A stretch of DNA of 64,000 nucleotides from Mucilaginibacter straminoryzae (GCF_022953055.1 NZ_JALJEJ010000011.1:1-64000); one strand, 5' to 3'. Positions 9,240 to 18,076 are shown, counted from the first letter of the stretch. A program made the numbers and translations. Notes: a model not told the origin generated them from the letters alone.

Positions 9240-10220
9240 ATGGAGTTTTTTGTCGAGCAGCGCCGCGAAGTAATGAAGCATATCGAAAAATACATGCTCG
9301 AAAAAATGTTTGATTTTTTGAAGCCTGTTGAGGATATGTGGCAACCTTCTGACCTGTTGCCGGATTCATCGCGCGATACCTTCTTTTCTGAGATCAAAGA
9401 ATTACAGGAAAGCGCTAAAGGTTTGTCTTACGACCTGATTGCTGTTTTGATCGGCGATACTATTACAGAGGAAGCTTTACCAACCTATGAATCATGGCTA
9501 ACCATGGTAGAAGGGGTAAGTAAAGATGAGGACAATGGCTGGATGAAATGGACCCGCTACTGGACAGCTGAAGAAAACCGCCACGGCGATCTGCTGAACA
9601 AGTACCTTTATCTTTCAGGCCGTGTGAATATGCGAGCGATGGAAGTATCTACCCAGTACCTGATTGCTGATGGTTTTGATATCGGTACCGGAGCAGACCC
9701 TTACCGTAACTTTATTTATACGTCCTTCCAGGAAATGGCGACTAACGTGTCGCACCGTCGTGTTGCAGCACAGGCAAAAAAATATGGCGATACCTTGTTA
9801 GCTAAAATGTGTGGGGTGATTGCGGCAGACGAAGCTCGCCATGCGAAAGCTTACAAACATTTCATTTCTAAAATATTTGAGGTGGACGCCAGCGAAGCAA
9901 TGATTGCCTTTGAAGATATGATGCGCAAGAAAATTGTAATGCCAGCGCATTTCCTTCGTGAGGTTGGCTTAAAGATCGGCCAGACGTTTGGCCATTTTAC
10001 CGATGCTGCGCAACGCCTGGGTATTTACACCGCAATAGATTACGTGGATATTCTGAAAGAACTCATTGAAGACTGGCATATTGAAAGCATAACTGACCTG
10101 AACGAGGCCGGCGAGAAAGCAAGAGACTACCTGGTTAAACTGCCAGACCGTTTATTGCGGGTAGCCGAGCGTATGAAAAATCCGATGCTGGAATATAAAT
10201 TCAGCTGGATCAACGGCTAA
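9240..10220 (+). CDS. acyl-ACP desaturase (stearoyl-ACP delta-9 type)
   Basis: A 326-residue soluble diiron desaturase of the plant stearoyl-ACP type (FA_desaturase_2). Both diiron motifs are intact: EENRH (Glu112, His115) and DEARH (Glu198, His201). The family introduces a cis double bond into acyl chains held on acyl carrier protein, using O2 and ferredoxin, and so tunes membrane fluidity. It stands alone; its stop overlaps by 4 bases the stop of the convergent gene. The start follows an AT-rich leader with no Shine-Dalgarno site. Confidence 0.92.
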   Translation: MEFFVEQRREVMKHIEKYMLEKMFDFLKPVEDMWQPSDLLPDSSRDTFFSEIKELQESAKGLSYDLIAVLIGDTITEEALPTYESWLTMVEGVSKDEDNGWMKWTRYWTAEENRHGDLLNKYLYLSGRVNMRAMEVSTQYLIADGFDIGTGADPYRNFIYTSFQEMATNVSHRRVAAQAKKYGDTLLAKMCGVIAADEARHAKAYKHFISKIFEVDASEAMIAFEDMMRKKIVMPAHFLREVGLKIGQTFGHFTDAAQRLGIYTAIDYVDILKELIEDWHIESITDLNEAGEKARDYLVKLPDRLLRVAERMKNPMLEYKFSWING

Positions 10221-10546
10221 GAATTCTCCCCGATATAGCGGATGTTACGGCTGCCCAGGAATTCCATCAGTAGCGTATTGATGATGTCTTCCAGCGTTAG
10301 CGCATTGACATCATCGGTGTAATGTTCAGATTTTAAAATATGTATTTCTGTTCCGTGTTTTTCAATGCGGAACAGAAATCCGTCATACAATTCCTCATTA
10401 AATACTTCCAGCGAGTCTGCATCTGTCCTCAGATCAAATTTCAGATGTACCTGCCTTTGCTGCTGAAACAACGGGTTTAGCTCTTCGCCGAAAAAGCTTT
10501 TCAGTTCCTCTATCGTAATGTCCCCGTTCGTTTTGATGATCTTCAT
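10217..10546 (-). CDS. conserved hypothetical protein, 109 aa
   Basis: A small acidic soluble protein without signal peptide or membrane segment. I do not recognise a named family. It alternates predicted helices and strands and ends in GENS. Its stop overlaps that of the desaturase gene. Codon use looks like that of its neighbours, and the upstream spacer before the aldo/keto reductase leaves room for divergent promoters, so I regard it as a real gene of unknown function. Confidence 0.6.
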   Translation of the reverse strand: MKIIKTNGDITIEELKSFFGEELNPLFQQQRQVHLKFDLRTDADSLEVFNEELYDGFLFRIEKHGTEIHILKSEHYTDDVNALTLEDIINTLLMEFLGSRNIRYIGENS

Positions 10547-10652
10547 ATCAGCAGAATTTACTTTAACTACAACCCGGACTGATTATTTGTTTGTAGTAGG
10601 TATTTAGGTTTTCTTTCTTAAAACTGCTATCATTGGTAAACGTTTCTATCTT

Positions 10653-11675
10653 ATGCAGTACAAGTTATTGGGTCGCTCTGGCCTTAAAGTTTCTGAATTG
10701 TGTTTAGGTACCATGGGCTTCGGCACCGAAGGTGGCTGGGGTGCAGACAGGGAAACCAGCTTTGCCATTTTAGATGAATATGCCAACGCCGGAGGGAATT
10801 TCCTGGATATGGCAAACATTTATAAACTGGGTACCAGCGAGAAGATTATCGGCGAATATTTAAGCAGTAATGATCGTCACCACTTTGTGGTGGCTACCAA
10901 GTATACCTTAAAAGATAACACCACTAACGTTAACGCATCCGGCAATAACCGTAAGAATATGATGCGCAGTGTAGAGGCCAGCTTACAGCGGTTGAACACC
11001 GATTTCATAGATGTGTTTTACCTGCACATCTGGGATGATATTACCCCGATAGATGAAGTGTTGCGCGGGTTGGATGACTTGATCCGTCAAGGAAAGGTGA
11101 ATTATGCAGCAATCAGCGATACGCCTGCCTGGGTAGTTGCTAAGGGGAATACTTTAGCCGAACTAATGGGTTGGAGCCAGTTTATTGCCCTGCAGGTAGA
11201 GTATAGTTTAATACAACGTACGCCAGAGCGGGAACTGATCCCGATGGCGAAACACTTCGGCATTACGGTTACGCCATGGGCGCCTTTAGCAGGTGGGGCG
11301 TTGACCGGGAAATATCTGCGTGGCGAGCAGGGGAGAGTAAAAGCGGAAAGTAACCGCAGGAACGAGAACAGCGAGCGGATTACCCGCGAAGTGATGGCGA
11401 TAGCGGAAGAAATTGGCTGTACACCGGCACACGTAGCGCTGAGGTGGATGATGCAGCAAAATTTCTCTTGTATACCTATCGTCGGCGCAACCAAAGTAGA
11501 TCAGTTAAAAGATAACCTGAAAACTACGGAAGTTACTCTTGCACCAGAGCAATTGAAACGTCTGGACGAAGCGAGTGCAATGCCCTTGGGCTTCCCCGGC
11601 GATTTCTTTAAGGAAGAAGCCGTACGCGTTAACTCATTCGGCGGATTTTATGATAGGGTAGAGAAGCGGAGATAA
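10653..11675 (+). CDS. aldo/keto reductase
   Basis: A 340-residue NADPH-dependent oxidoreductase with the full AKR tetrad: Asp52, Tyr57 (in NIYKLG), Lys83 (ATKYTL) and His125 (FYLHIWDD). The C-terminal IVGATKVDQLKDNL segment is the NADP(H)-binding signature region. The family reduces aldehydes and ketones, or in the Kvbeta/YghZ-like branch methylglyoxal and sugars; the exact substrate cannot be read from sequence. It is a single-gene unit with no pathway context. Confidence 0.9.
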   Translation: MQYKLLGRSGLKVSELCLGTMGFGTEGGWGADRETSFAILDEYANAGGNFLDMANIYKLGTSEKIIGEYLSSNDRHHFVVATKYTLKDNTTNVNASGNNRKNMMRSVEASLQRLNTDFIDVFYLHIWDDITPIDEVLRGLDDLIRQGKVNYAAISDTPAWVVAKGNTLAELMGWSQFIALQVEYSLIQRTPERELIPMAKHFGITVTPWAPLAGGALTGKYLRGEQGRVKAESNRRNENSERITREVMAIAEEIGCTPAHVALRWMMQQNFSCIPIVGATKVDQLKDNLKTTEVTLAPEQLKRLDEASAMPLGFPGDFFKEEAVRVNSFGGFYDRVEKRR

Positions 11676-11794
11676 GGATTTCGAAATTCGGATTTAGCTA
11701 TGAATAGTAACTGTAAATTAGGAACGAGGAAAACAGCTAAAGGTATGTATCGGGGGGCTAAAGTGTGAAAACATCTTGATTCTTGTTTCTCTCT

Positions 11795-12364
11795 TTATCC
11801 TTTCACCACAATATCGTATTTGGTCAATAAGCCAGCCAGACCATGAATGGAGAATTTGGCTTTTTTAATGAAGTTGAGATCAGGGTCGATGGTGTAGTTG
11901 TAAGAAGTAGAAAAGTCTGCACCTTTTAATTGTGTCCGGTCGAACGCGGCTTGGTTTAGATCGCAGTGGTCAAAAATGGCGTTCGAGAGATCTGCCTCGG
12001 TAAAATCAGTCCCTTTTAAAGAGCAGTTGCTGAACTTCGCCCCCTTGTTTTTTTTTTGATAGAAGATGGCCTTATCCAGCAGGCAGTCGTCAAAATGCAC
12101 TTCAAACAAGAACTTAGATGCCTTACTGAAGTCAACCCCGGCCAATTGGCAGTTCTTAAAACTGATATTTTGTAGCCCTGTGTTCGGGATATTACAGTCG
12201 GTAAATACACAATTAATGAACTGGCAGGTCGTAAACACGATATCATAAAGCTGGCCGGAAGAAAAATCGCAATTATGAAAGGTGCAGTTTTCAAAAGATG
12301 CTTTTTTAGCCCGCAGATCATCTGCTGTTAGTTGTGTGAATGTTTGCTCTTCGATGATTTGCAT
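11795..12364 (-). CDS. pentapeptide-repeat protein
   Basis: A 189-residue protein built largely of A(D/N)LxX-type five-residue repeats (for example CTFHNCDFSSG, CNLKG-like and ADLSNAIFDH stretches) across residues 20-165. These repeats fold into a right-handed quadrilateral beta-helix. The size and repeat register resemble Qnr/MfpA-like proteins that mimic DNA and protect gyrase, but many pentapeptide proteins have other or unknown roles. No signal peptide is visible. It sits alone on the minus strand, with no operon context. Confidence 0.85.
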   Translation of the reverse strand: MQIIEEQTFTQLTADDLRAKKASFENCTFHNCDFSSGQLYDIVFTTCQFINCVFTDCNIPNTGLQNISFKNCQLAGVDFSKASKFLFEVHFDDCLLDKAIFYQKKNKGAKFSNCSLKGTDFTEADLSNAIFDHCDLNQAAFDRTQLKGADFSTSYNYTIDPDLNFIKKAKFSIHGLAGLLTKYDIVVKG

Positions 12365-12603
12365 GTTATTCGATTCGAATTTTGGGTACTAAGAGTCGGG
12401 TTAAAGATAAATATTAGGTTATAAAAGATAAACGTAGGATTTTTTAAAGCAACTTTGCCATAGCAGCAAAGTTGCCAAACTTAGCGAAGCGATCTCATGA
12501 ACGCCTTTGAGAAATAAACACATGTGAATAACGGCCTAGCCGGTAATATGCTTTTTCTGCCGCACACTTCTTTCGCTCAAGCAATCCAGAATCACCGACA
12601 ACG

Positions 12604-12659
12604 ATAGCTGTTACCGCTACTAACGTTCGCACTATGCCTTCGCTTCGGGCAACAGCTAT
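12604..12659. repeat. imperfect inverted repeat
   Basis: Two 12-base arms, ATAGCTGTTACC and GGCAACAGCTAT, pair with one mismatch around a 32-base loop. This may be a remnant of a dispersed palindromic element; only one copy is visible here. Confidence 0.45.
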
Positions 12660-12780
12660 AAGGTCGCTTGCCAGCACTCATACCCACTGTTCTGTCTTGC
12701 TTTTTACCAAAAGCCGGTTGCCGGCGTTAAAGCTTCAGTAACGAACAGAGCGTAAGCATACTAAATTGTCGCAGCGCAGG

Positions 12781-12850
12781 ACCTCTCCCTAACCCTCTCC
12801 AAGGGAGAGGGAACAAAAGTCCTCCCTGCTGGGGAGGATTTAGGTGGGGC
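12781..12850. mobile_element. short inverted-repeat element, copy B (no gene inside)
   Basis: Two arms of 30 bases (12781-12810 and 12821-12850) face each other across a 10-base spacer. Each arm contains its own small palindrome: CCCTCTCC-AAG-GGAGAGGG and CCTCCC-TGCTG-GGGAGG. The arms match in order and spacing the two arms that flank the DUF559 insert in icmF. For instance the right arm, read on the minus strand, contains CACCTAAATCCTC, as does the arm at 14185-14214. It looks like a MITE-type derivative with the internal gene deleted. It lies just downstream of icmF. Confidence 0.75.
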
Positions 12851-12965
12851 TACACTGCGGTGCCGCGGCGAGTTTTTAGCTACTTTCTTTTAACGGCTAA
12901 AAGAACTTAGCTTCCAGTAACTTTAATAAATCACTTTCCCTTAAATATTGTCGCCGTAAGTATTC

Positions 12966-15900
12966 CTACATATTCCTTCTATACTGCCCACCAACTTCAT
13001 ACAATGCTTGGGAGATCTGCCCGAGCGAGCAATATTTGCAAACTTCCATTAACTGCTCAAAGGTATTTTTACCGTCAACTGCTGATTGTTGTAAAGCTTT
13101 CAGCAACGCAGCTGACTTGTCTTCATTTCGTTTTTTGAAGTTTTCTAACGCCGTGATCTGGTACTGCTTTTCTTCTTCCGTAGCGCGGATCACTTCCGCG
13201 GGGACTAGTGTAGGCGAGCCTTTTTTATTCAGGAACGTATTTACCCCGATGATAGGATATTCACCGGTATGTTTTAGGGTTTCGTAGTAAAGCGATTCTT
13301 CCTGAATTTTACTGCGCTGGTACATGGTCTCCATCGCACCCAGTACACCGCCGCGGTCATTGATTCGTTTGAATTCGGCCATCACTGCTTCCTCAACCAG
13401 GTCTGTCAGTTCTTCAATAATAAAGGCACCCTGTATGGGGTTCTCATTTTTAGCTAAGCCGAGCTCGCGGTTGATGATCAGTTGGATAGCCATCGCCCGC
13501 CGAACAGATTCTTCCGTTGGGGTAGTAATTGCCTCGTCGTAAGCGTTAGTGTGCAGTGAGTTGCAGTTATCGTAAATGGCGTACAAAGCCTGTAAGGTGG
13601 TGCGGATATCGTTAAAGTCAATTTCCTGGGCATGCAGCGAGCGGCCGCTGGTTTGGATATGGTACTTCAGCTTCTGCGAACGATCATTCCCTTTGTATTT
13701 GTTCTTAATGGCTTTCGCCCAGATTCGGCGTGCCACCCGGCCGATTACCGCATATTCAGGGTCGATACCGTTGGAGAAAAAGAACGATAGGTTAGGGGCG
13801 AAGTCGTCGATGTGCATGCCCCGGCTTAAATAGTATTCTACATAAGTAAAGCCATTAGCCAGGGTAAAAGCCAATTGGGTAATCGGGTTGGCGCCAGCTT
13901 CGGCAATATGGTAGCCGGAGATAGAAACCGAATAAAAGTTCCGCACCTTCTGGGTAATAAAGTATTCCTGGATATCCCCCATCAAACGCAAAGCAAATTC
14001 GGTAGAAAATATACAGGTGTTCTGGGCCTGATCTTCCTTCAGAATATCTGCCTGTACGGTACCCCGCACACTGGAAATCGCATAAGCTTTAATTTGCTGA
14101 TAAACATCAGCCGGCAAAACCTGGTCGCCGGTAAGGCCGAGCAGCATCAAGCCGAGGCCGTTGTTGCCTTCGGGAAGGGGAGAAGCCTCACCTAAATCCT
14201 CTCCAGGGGAGAGGACTTTCCTATCCGGTTGTTTAGCTAGGGTTTCTTCGATTTGCTTTATAACCCCTGATAGATTATCAAGTACTTGCTGATTGGTAAA
14301 GCGGATGACATCGAAACCATAATGCTTAAGGGCGGTAGTGCGTACCTCATCATACTCCTTATTAACCTGATGTTGTTCCCCGTCTATCTCAATAACCAAT
14401 CCCTTTTGCAGGCAAATAAAGTCAGCTATATAATTGTCTACAGCATGCTGCCTCCTGATTTTATAACCAATCTGGCTATTTCTTAAATGCTGCCAAAGCA
14501 GTTCTTCTGCTTCAGTTGATGATTTGCGGTTTTTCCTGGAGTTGTCTTTTAAATTTTGCCAATTTTTTAAATTAGAAGTAGCGTAGCCCGCTTTTTTCTC
14601 CCTCTCCTCTGGAGAGGGTTGGGGAGAGGCGCTCTCCAGAGGCTTTTGTGAAGTAGCAGGGGCCGCATTATACCTCGGCCGCTCCAAACCTTTATCATCA
14701 TACACTTCTTTAAATTTCGCTTCTACCAGGTGCTCTAACTGGTGTTCACGTATATACTTTTCACATTGCTGATCGATGGCGGCATTCATAAAGAAGCCCA
14801 ATAACATTGGGGCGGGGCCGTTGATGGTCATTGACACAGAGGTAGACGGATGGCAAAGATCAAAACCGGAGTATAATTTCTTTGCATCGTCTAGCGTGGC
14901 AATGCTTACGCCTGAATTACCGATTTTACCATAAATATCCGGGCGGGTATGCGGGTCCTCGCCATATAAAGTAACAGAGTCGAACGCGGTAGATAAACGA
15001 TGTGCCGGTTGCCCGAGCGATACATAATGGAAACGTTTATTCGTACGTTCGGGGCCGCCTTCGCCGGCAAACATGCGCGTAGGGTCTTCGCCTTCACGTT
15101 TCAGCGGGAACACACCGGCTGCGTAAGGGAATTCTCCCGGCAAGTTTTCGGTTAGTAACCAACGGAGAATGTCACCCCAGGCCTCGTATTTCGGTAAAGC
15201 GATTTTAGATATCCGTAGCTGGGAAAGCGAGGTGGTGAACAAAGGCCGCCTGATCTCTTTATCACGAACCTTATAAATGAAATCATCCGCCTGATATTGC
15301 TTTACCCTTTCCGGCCAATCGCGCAGCAGTTTTTTACATTCGTGGTGCAGCCCTTCTTCCAGTTGCTGGTAAATCCGTTCTAATTCCTCTTTTGTCTTTG
15401 CTCCTTCGTCCAAAAGGTCTATCGTTCCCTGCAACTGATATAGCTGCTGCGCCAATCGGCATTGCTCATTTACCCATTGTTTATAGGCCGCAGCACTTTC
15501 AGCAATCTCGGCCAGGTAGCGGTTACGGTCCGGCGGGATGATAAATACTTTTTCAGGCTGCTGCTGATCCGTTGGAAGATCGGGTTTAAAATCTACGCCG
15601 GTTTTCGCTTTGATGGTATTTAGCAGCGCTGCGAAAAGGCTGTTCATGCCGGGGTCGTTAAACTGCGAAGCCATGGTTCCAAAAACAGGCATGGTATCGT
15701 CGGCAACATCAAACAGTTGATGGTTTCGTTTATACTGACGGCGCACGTCGCGGATGGCATCCAAAGCACCGCGCTTATCAAACTTGTTAATAGCCACCAC
15801 GTCTGCAAAATCCAGCATGTCTATTTTCTCCAACTGCGTGGCGGCGCCAAATTCCGGTGTCATCACGTAAAGGGATACATCGCAGTAATCGGTGATCATA

Positions 15901-16811
15901 GTATCGCTTTGGCCGATACCAGATGTTTCGACAATTACCAGGTCAAACCCGGCAGCTTTGCAAACGTCAATCGCTTCTTCAATATACCCGGATAGTGCCA
16001 GGTTTGATTGACGGGTAGCCAGCGAGCGCATGTAAACACGCGGACTGTTGATGGCATTCATCCGGATTCGGTCGCCCAGCAAAGCTCCGCCGGTTTTCCG
16101 TTTAGATGGGTCTACAGAAATAATGGCCAACGTTTTATCTGTCTCTGCTAAAAAACGGCGGACAAATTCATCCACTAAAGACGACTTCCCAGCACCGCCT
16201 GTACCGGTAATCCCTAACACGGGAATGAAAGTGGCTCCTTCTCTTTGGGAGAAGGCGGGGGATGAGGCCTTGAAACTTTCCGGATGGTTTTCTGCCAGAG
16301 TGATCAGTTGGGCTATCGCTTTAGGATCTTTTTCGGGCAGATGCTTCAGTTCGCCGTTCAAAGTAGTCTTGGTCTCGTAATCGCATTGCTGCAGCATATC
16401 ATTGATCATGCCCTGTAAACCCATGCGGCGGCCATCATCCGGCGAATAAATTCTGGCAATGCCATACTGCTGCAGTTCTTCAATTTCCTGCGGTAAGATC
16501 ACACCTCCGCCACCGCCAAATATTTTAATGTGCCCCGCGCCGCGTTCGTGCAGCAGATCATGCATATATTTAAAGTATTCGAGGTGCCCGCCCTGGTACG
16601 ATGTCAGCGCAATGCCCTGCACATCTTCTTGTATGGCGCAGTTTACCACTTCCTCAACAGAGCGGTTATGCCCCAGGTGGATCACTTCCGCACCGGATGA
16701 TTGCAGAATGCGCCGCATGATATTGATGGTAGCGTCGTGCCCATCGAAAAGGGAAGCAGCGGTTACAAAACGGATTTTATGTACAGGTTTATAAGGAGCA
16801 ATGGTTTCCAT
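12966..16811 (-). CDS. icmF: fused acyl-CoA mutase IcmF interrupted by a DUF559 domain
   Basis: A 1281-residue protein; IcmF proteins are usually about 1100. Order: B12-binding domain (residues ~8-140, DGHDAT base-off motif), MeaB-like G-protein chaperone (from ~195; P-loop GTGGAGKSS), linker, and a mutase TIM barrel that resumes at LPEGNNGLGLM. Such fusions rearrange isobutyryl-CoA and n-butyryl-CoA using adenosylcobalamin and self-repair with GTP. Residues ~715-877 are foreign: a DUF559/Vsr-like nuclease domain flanked by inverted repeats, in frame, between RPRY and LPEGNNG. A second short insertion, ASSPAFSQREGAT (182-194), precedes the P-loop. An ATG farther upstream (16970) would add 53 residues; METIAPYKPV at 16811 fits the family start. 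The reading frame is intact throughout, so a full-length fusion is expected. Confidence 0.9.
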   Translation of the reverse strand: METIAPYKPVHKIRFVTAASLFDGHDATINIMRRILQSSGAEVIHLGHNRSVEEVVNCAIQEDVQGIALTSYQGGHLEYFKYMHDLLHERGAGHIKIFGGGGGVILPQEIEELQQYGIARIYSPDDGRRMGLQGMINDMLQQCDYETKTTLNGELKHLPEKDPKAIAQLITLAENHPESFKASSPAFSQREGATFIPVLGITGTGGAGKSSLVDEFVRRFLAETDKTLAIISVDPSKRKTGGALLGDRIRMNAINSPRVYMRSLATRQSNLALSGYIEEAIDVCKAAGFDLVIVETSGIGQSDTMITDYCDVSLYVMTPEFGAATQLEKIDMLDFADVVAINKFDKRGALDAIRDVRRQYKRNHQLFDVADDTMPVFGTMASQFNDPGMNSLFAALLNTIKAKTGVDFKPDLPTDQQQPEKVFIIPPDRNRYLAEIAESAAAYKQWVNEQCRLAQQLYQLQGTIDLLDEGAKTKEELERIYQQLEEGLHHECKKLLRDWPERVKQYQADDFIYKVRDKEIRRPLFTTSLSQLRISKIALPKYEAWGDILRWLLTENLPGEFPYAAGVFPLKREGEDPTRMFAGEGGPERTNKRFHYVSLGQPAHRLSTAFDSVTLYGEDPHTRPDIYGKIGNSGVSIATLDDAKKLYSGFDLCHPSTSVSMTINGPAPMLLGFFMNAAIDQQCEKYIREHQLEHLVEAKFKEVYDDKGLERPRYNAAPATSQKPLESASPQPSPEEREKKAGYATSNLKNWQNLKDNSRKNRKSSTEAEELLWQHLRNSQIGYKIRRQHAVDNYIADFICLQKGLVIEIDGEQHQVNKEYDEVRTTALKHYGFDVIRFTNQQVLDNLSGVIKQIEETLAKQPDRKVLSPGEDLGEASPLPEGNNGLGLMLLGLTGDQVLPADVYQQIKAYAISSVRGTVQADILKEDQAQNTCIFSTEFALRLMGDIQEYFITQKVRNFYSVSISGYHIAEAGANPITQLAFTLANGFTYVEYYLSRGMHIDDFAPNLSFFFSNGIDPEYAVIGRVARRIWAKAIKNKYKGNDRSQKLKYHIQTSGRSLHAQEIDFNDIRTTLQALYAIYDNCNSLHTNAYDEAITTPTEESVRRAMAIQLIINRELGLAKNENPIQGAFIIEELTDLVEEAVMAEFKRINDRGGVLGAMETMYQRSKIQEESLYYETLKHTGEYPIIGVNTFLNKKGSPTLVPAEVIRATEEEKQYQITALENFKKRNEDKSAALLKALQQSAVDGKNTFEQLMEVCKYCSLGQISQALYEVGGQYRRNM
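14185..14630 (-). mobile_element. inverted-repeat element with DUF559 nuclease-like domain (copy A)
   Basis: Two 30-base terminal repeats (14185-14214 and, inverted, 14601-14630) agree at 25 of 30 positions. Each contains a CCTCTCC/GGAGAGG hairpin. Between them lies an open frame, continuous with icmF, encoding a DUF559 (PD-(D/E)XK, Vsr-like) domain: STEAEELLWQHLR, then KIRRQHAVDNYIADF, then LVIEIDGEQH. The probable catalytic Asp (IADF) and Glu (IEIDGEQH) are kept. The insert has no internal Met, so the domain is made only as part of the mutase. The ends encode peptides such as SASPQPSPEERE and LSPGEDLGEASP. Confidence 0.85.
16237..16268 (-). repeat. solo arm of the inverted-repeat element (copy D) inside icmF
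   Basis: On the icmF strand it reads GCCTCATCCCCCGCC followed by a hairpin CCTTCTC/GAGAAGG. This is the same design as the element arms elsewhere (GCCTC(A/T)CC, a short spacer, then a CCTCTCC-type palindrome). It is translated as ASSPAFSQREG between NHPESFK and FIPVLGITG, just before the P-loop, and keeps the reading frame. Confidence 0.65.
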
Positions 16812-16973
16812 TGATATAGCTTTGCTAAGGTCAAAAATAAACAAATCTATCACCGATGCTATGCTTGCATAGTAATTAAATATAATGCGCTGCGCTTCTG
16901 ATTGTTTACAATGCTGCAAGAATCCTCTGGGCCTTAAATGGAAATTTAACAACGGAAATCCGAAATACATCAG

Positions 16974-16981
16974 TACCTTTG
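16974..16981 (+). promoter_or_regulatory. -7 promoter element (TACCTTTG)
   Basis: TACCTTTG matches the Bacteroidota TAnnTTTG box exactly, 22 bases before the ATG of the deoxyhypusine-synthase-like gene. The -33 region is weak. It supports the downstream ATG as the start. Confidence 0.6.
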
Positions 16982-17003
16982 CGCTCCATTTATTTGATTG
17001 ATA

Positions 17004-17984
17004 ATGAGTACAACAAGAGGTCCGATATCTCAGTTTATTGAGAAAAATTACTTACACTTTAACGCAGCCGCTTTAGTTGATGCTGCTAAAGGTTATGAAG
17101 CCCACTTGGAGCAAGGCGGCAAGATGATGGTTACCCTGGCAGGGGCAATGAGTACTGCCGAGTTGGGTATTTCACTGGCAGAAATGATCCGTCAGGATAA
17201 GATTGCGATTATCTCCTGTACCGGCGCCAACCTGGAAGAAGACATCATGAACCTGGTGGCGCACTCGCACTATAAACGTGTGCCTAACTACCGCGACTTA
17301 AGCCCGCAGGACGAGTGGGACTTGCTGGAAAATCACTACAACCGTGTTACCGATACCTGTATCCCAGAAGAAGAGGCTTTTCGTCGTTTGCAGAAACACA
17401 TCCACCAGATATGGAAAGATGCTGATGATAAAGGCGAACGTTATTTCCCGCATGAGTATATGTACAAGATACTGCTAAGCGGCGAGCTGGAGCAGTATTA
17501 CGAGATCGACCCGAAGAATTCATGGATGCTGGCTGCAGCTGAGAAAAATCTGCCGATTGTAGTACCGGGATGGGAAGATTCTACCATGGGTAATATCTTC
17601 GCTTCTTATGTGATCAAAGGCGAAATTAAAGCTACGACCATGAAGAGCGGTATTGAGTATATGGCCTGGTTGTCTGACTGGTATGTGAAGAATTCAGACG
17701 GCCATGGCGTAGGTTTCTTCCAGATCGGCGGTGGTATCGCAGGCGACTTCCCAATATGCGTGGTGCCAATGCTTTACCAGGATATGGAGATGGAAAACAT
17801 TCCGTTCTGGAGCTATTTCTGCCAGATCTCAGACTCTACCACTTCATACGGATCTTACTCTGGTGCGGTACCTAATGAGAAGATCACCTGGGGTAAACTG
17901 GATATCCATACCCCTAAGTTCATCGTGGAGTCTGACGCGACAATTGTTGCCCCATTAATTTTTGCCTGGGTGCTAAAACAATAA
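17004..17984 (+). CDS. deoxyhypusine synthase-like protein
   Basis: A 326-residue member of the deoxyhypusine synthase fold family, recognised from the LAGAMSTAELG, CTGANLEEDIMN and GSYSGAVPNEKITWGK stretches. In eukaryotes DHS transfers an aminobutyl group from spermidine to eIF5A through an active-site Lys in a GGGVVKHH motif. The matching segment here is GGGIAGDF, so the Lys appears absent. Bacteria lack eIF5A, and related bacterial enzymes act in polyamine metabolism, so the reaction cannot be assigned. The start ATG at 17004 is preferred over a TTG six bases upstream. The gene is divergent from icmF and ends at a strong terminator. Confidence 0.8.
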   Translation: MSTTRGPISQFIEKNYLHFNAAALVDAAKGYEAHLEQGGKMMVTLAGAMSTAELGISLAEMIRQDKIAIISCTGANLEEDIMNLVAHSHYKRVPNYRDLSPQDEWDLLENHYNRVTDTCIPEEEAFRRLQKHIHQIWKDADDKGERYFPHEYMYKILLSGELEQYYEIDPKNSWMLAAAEKNLPIVVPGWEDSTMGNIFASYVIKGEIKATTMKSGIEYMAWLSDWYVKNSDGHGVGFFQIGGGIAGDFPICVVPMLYQDMEMENIPFWSYFCQISDSTTSYGSYSGAVPNEKITWGKLDIHTPKFIVESDATIVAPLIFAWVLKQ

Positions 17985-18042
17985 TGTAAAATTCCAAATT
18001 ACGATAACGCAGTTTTGATATTGCGATAGCCCACTATACTTG

Positions 18043-18076
18043 AAAACCCCTTTTACTGTCTGTAAAGGGGGTTTTT
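18043..18076 (+). terminator. intrinsic terminator
   Basis: AAAACCCCTTTTAC (18043-18056) pairs with GTAAAGGGGGTTTTT (18062-18076) across a 5-base loop, with a T-tract. It closes the deoxyhypusine-synthase-like transcript before the respiratory operon. Confidence 0.85.

Larger units (their letters stand above)
12365..12965. other. 600-bp intergenic region with degenerate repeats
   Basis: No convincing gene is present. The region holds an imperfect 12-bp inverted repeat (12604-12615 with 12648-12659; ATAGCTGTTACC against GGCAACAGCTAT) and a short inverted-repeat element (12781-12850, listed separately). The rest looks like eroded non-coding sequence between two minus-strand genes. Confidence 0.6.

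Noticed and set aside
12495..12677. 60-residue open frame on the minus strand
   Set aside because: It lies in eroded repeat-rich sequence, has no recognisable features and no promoter or ribosome site.
16812..16970. 53-residue N-terminal extension of icmF
   Set aside because: The extension has no family match and METIAPYKPV at 16811 aligns with the usual start.
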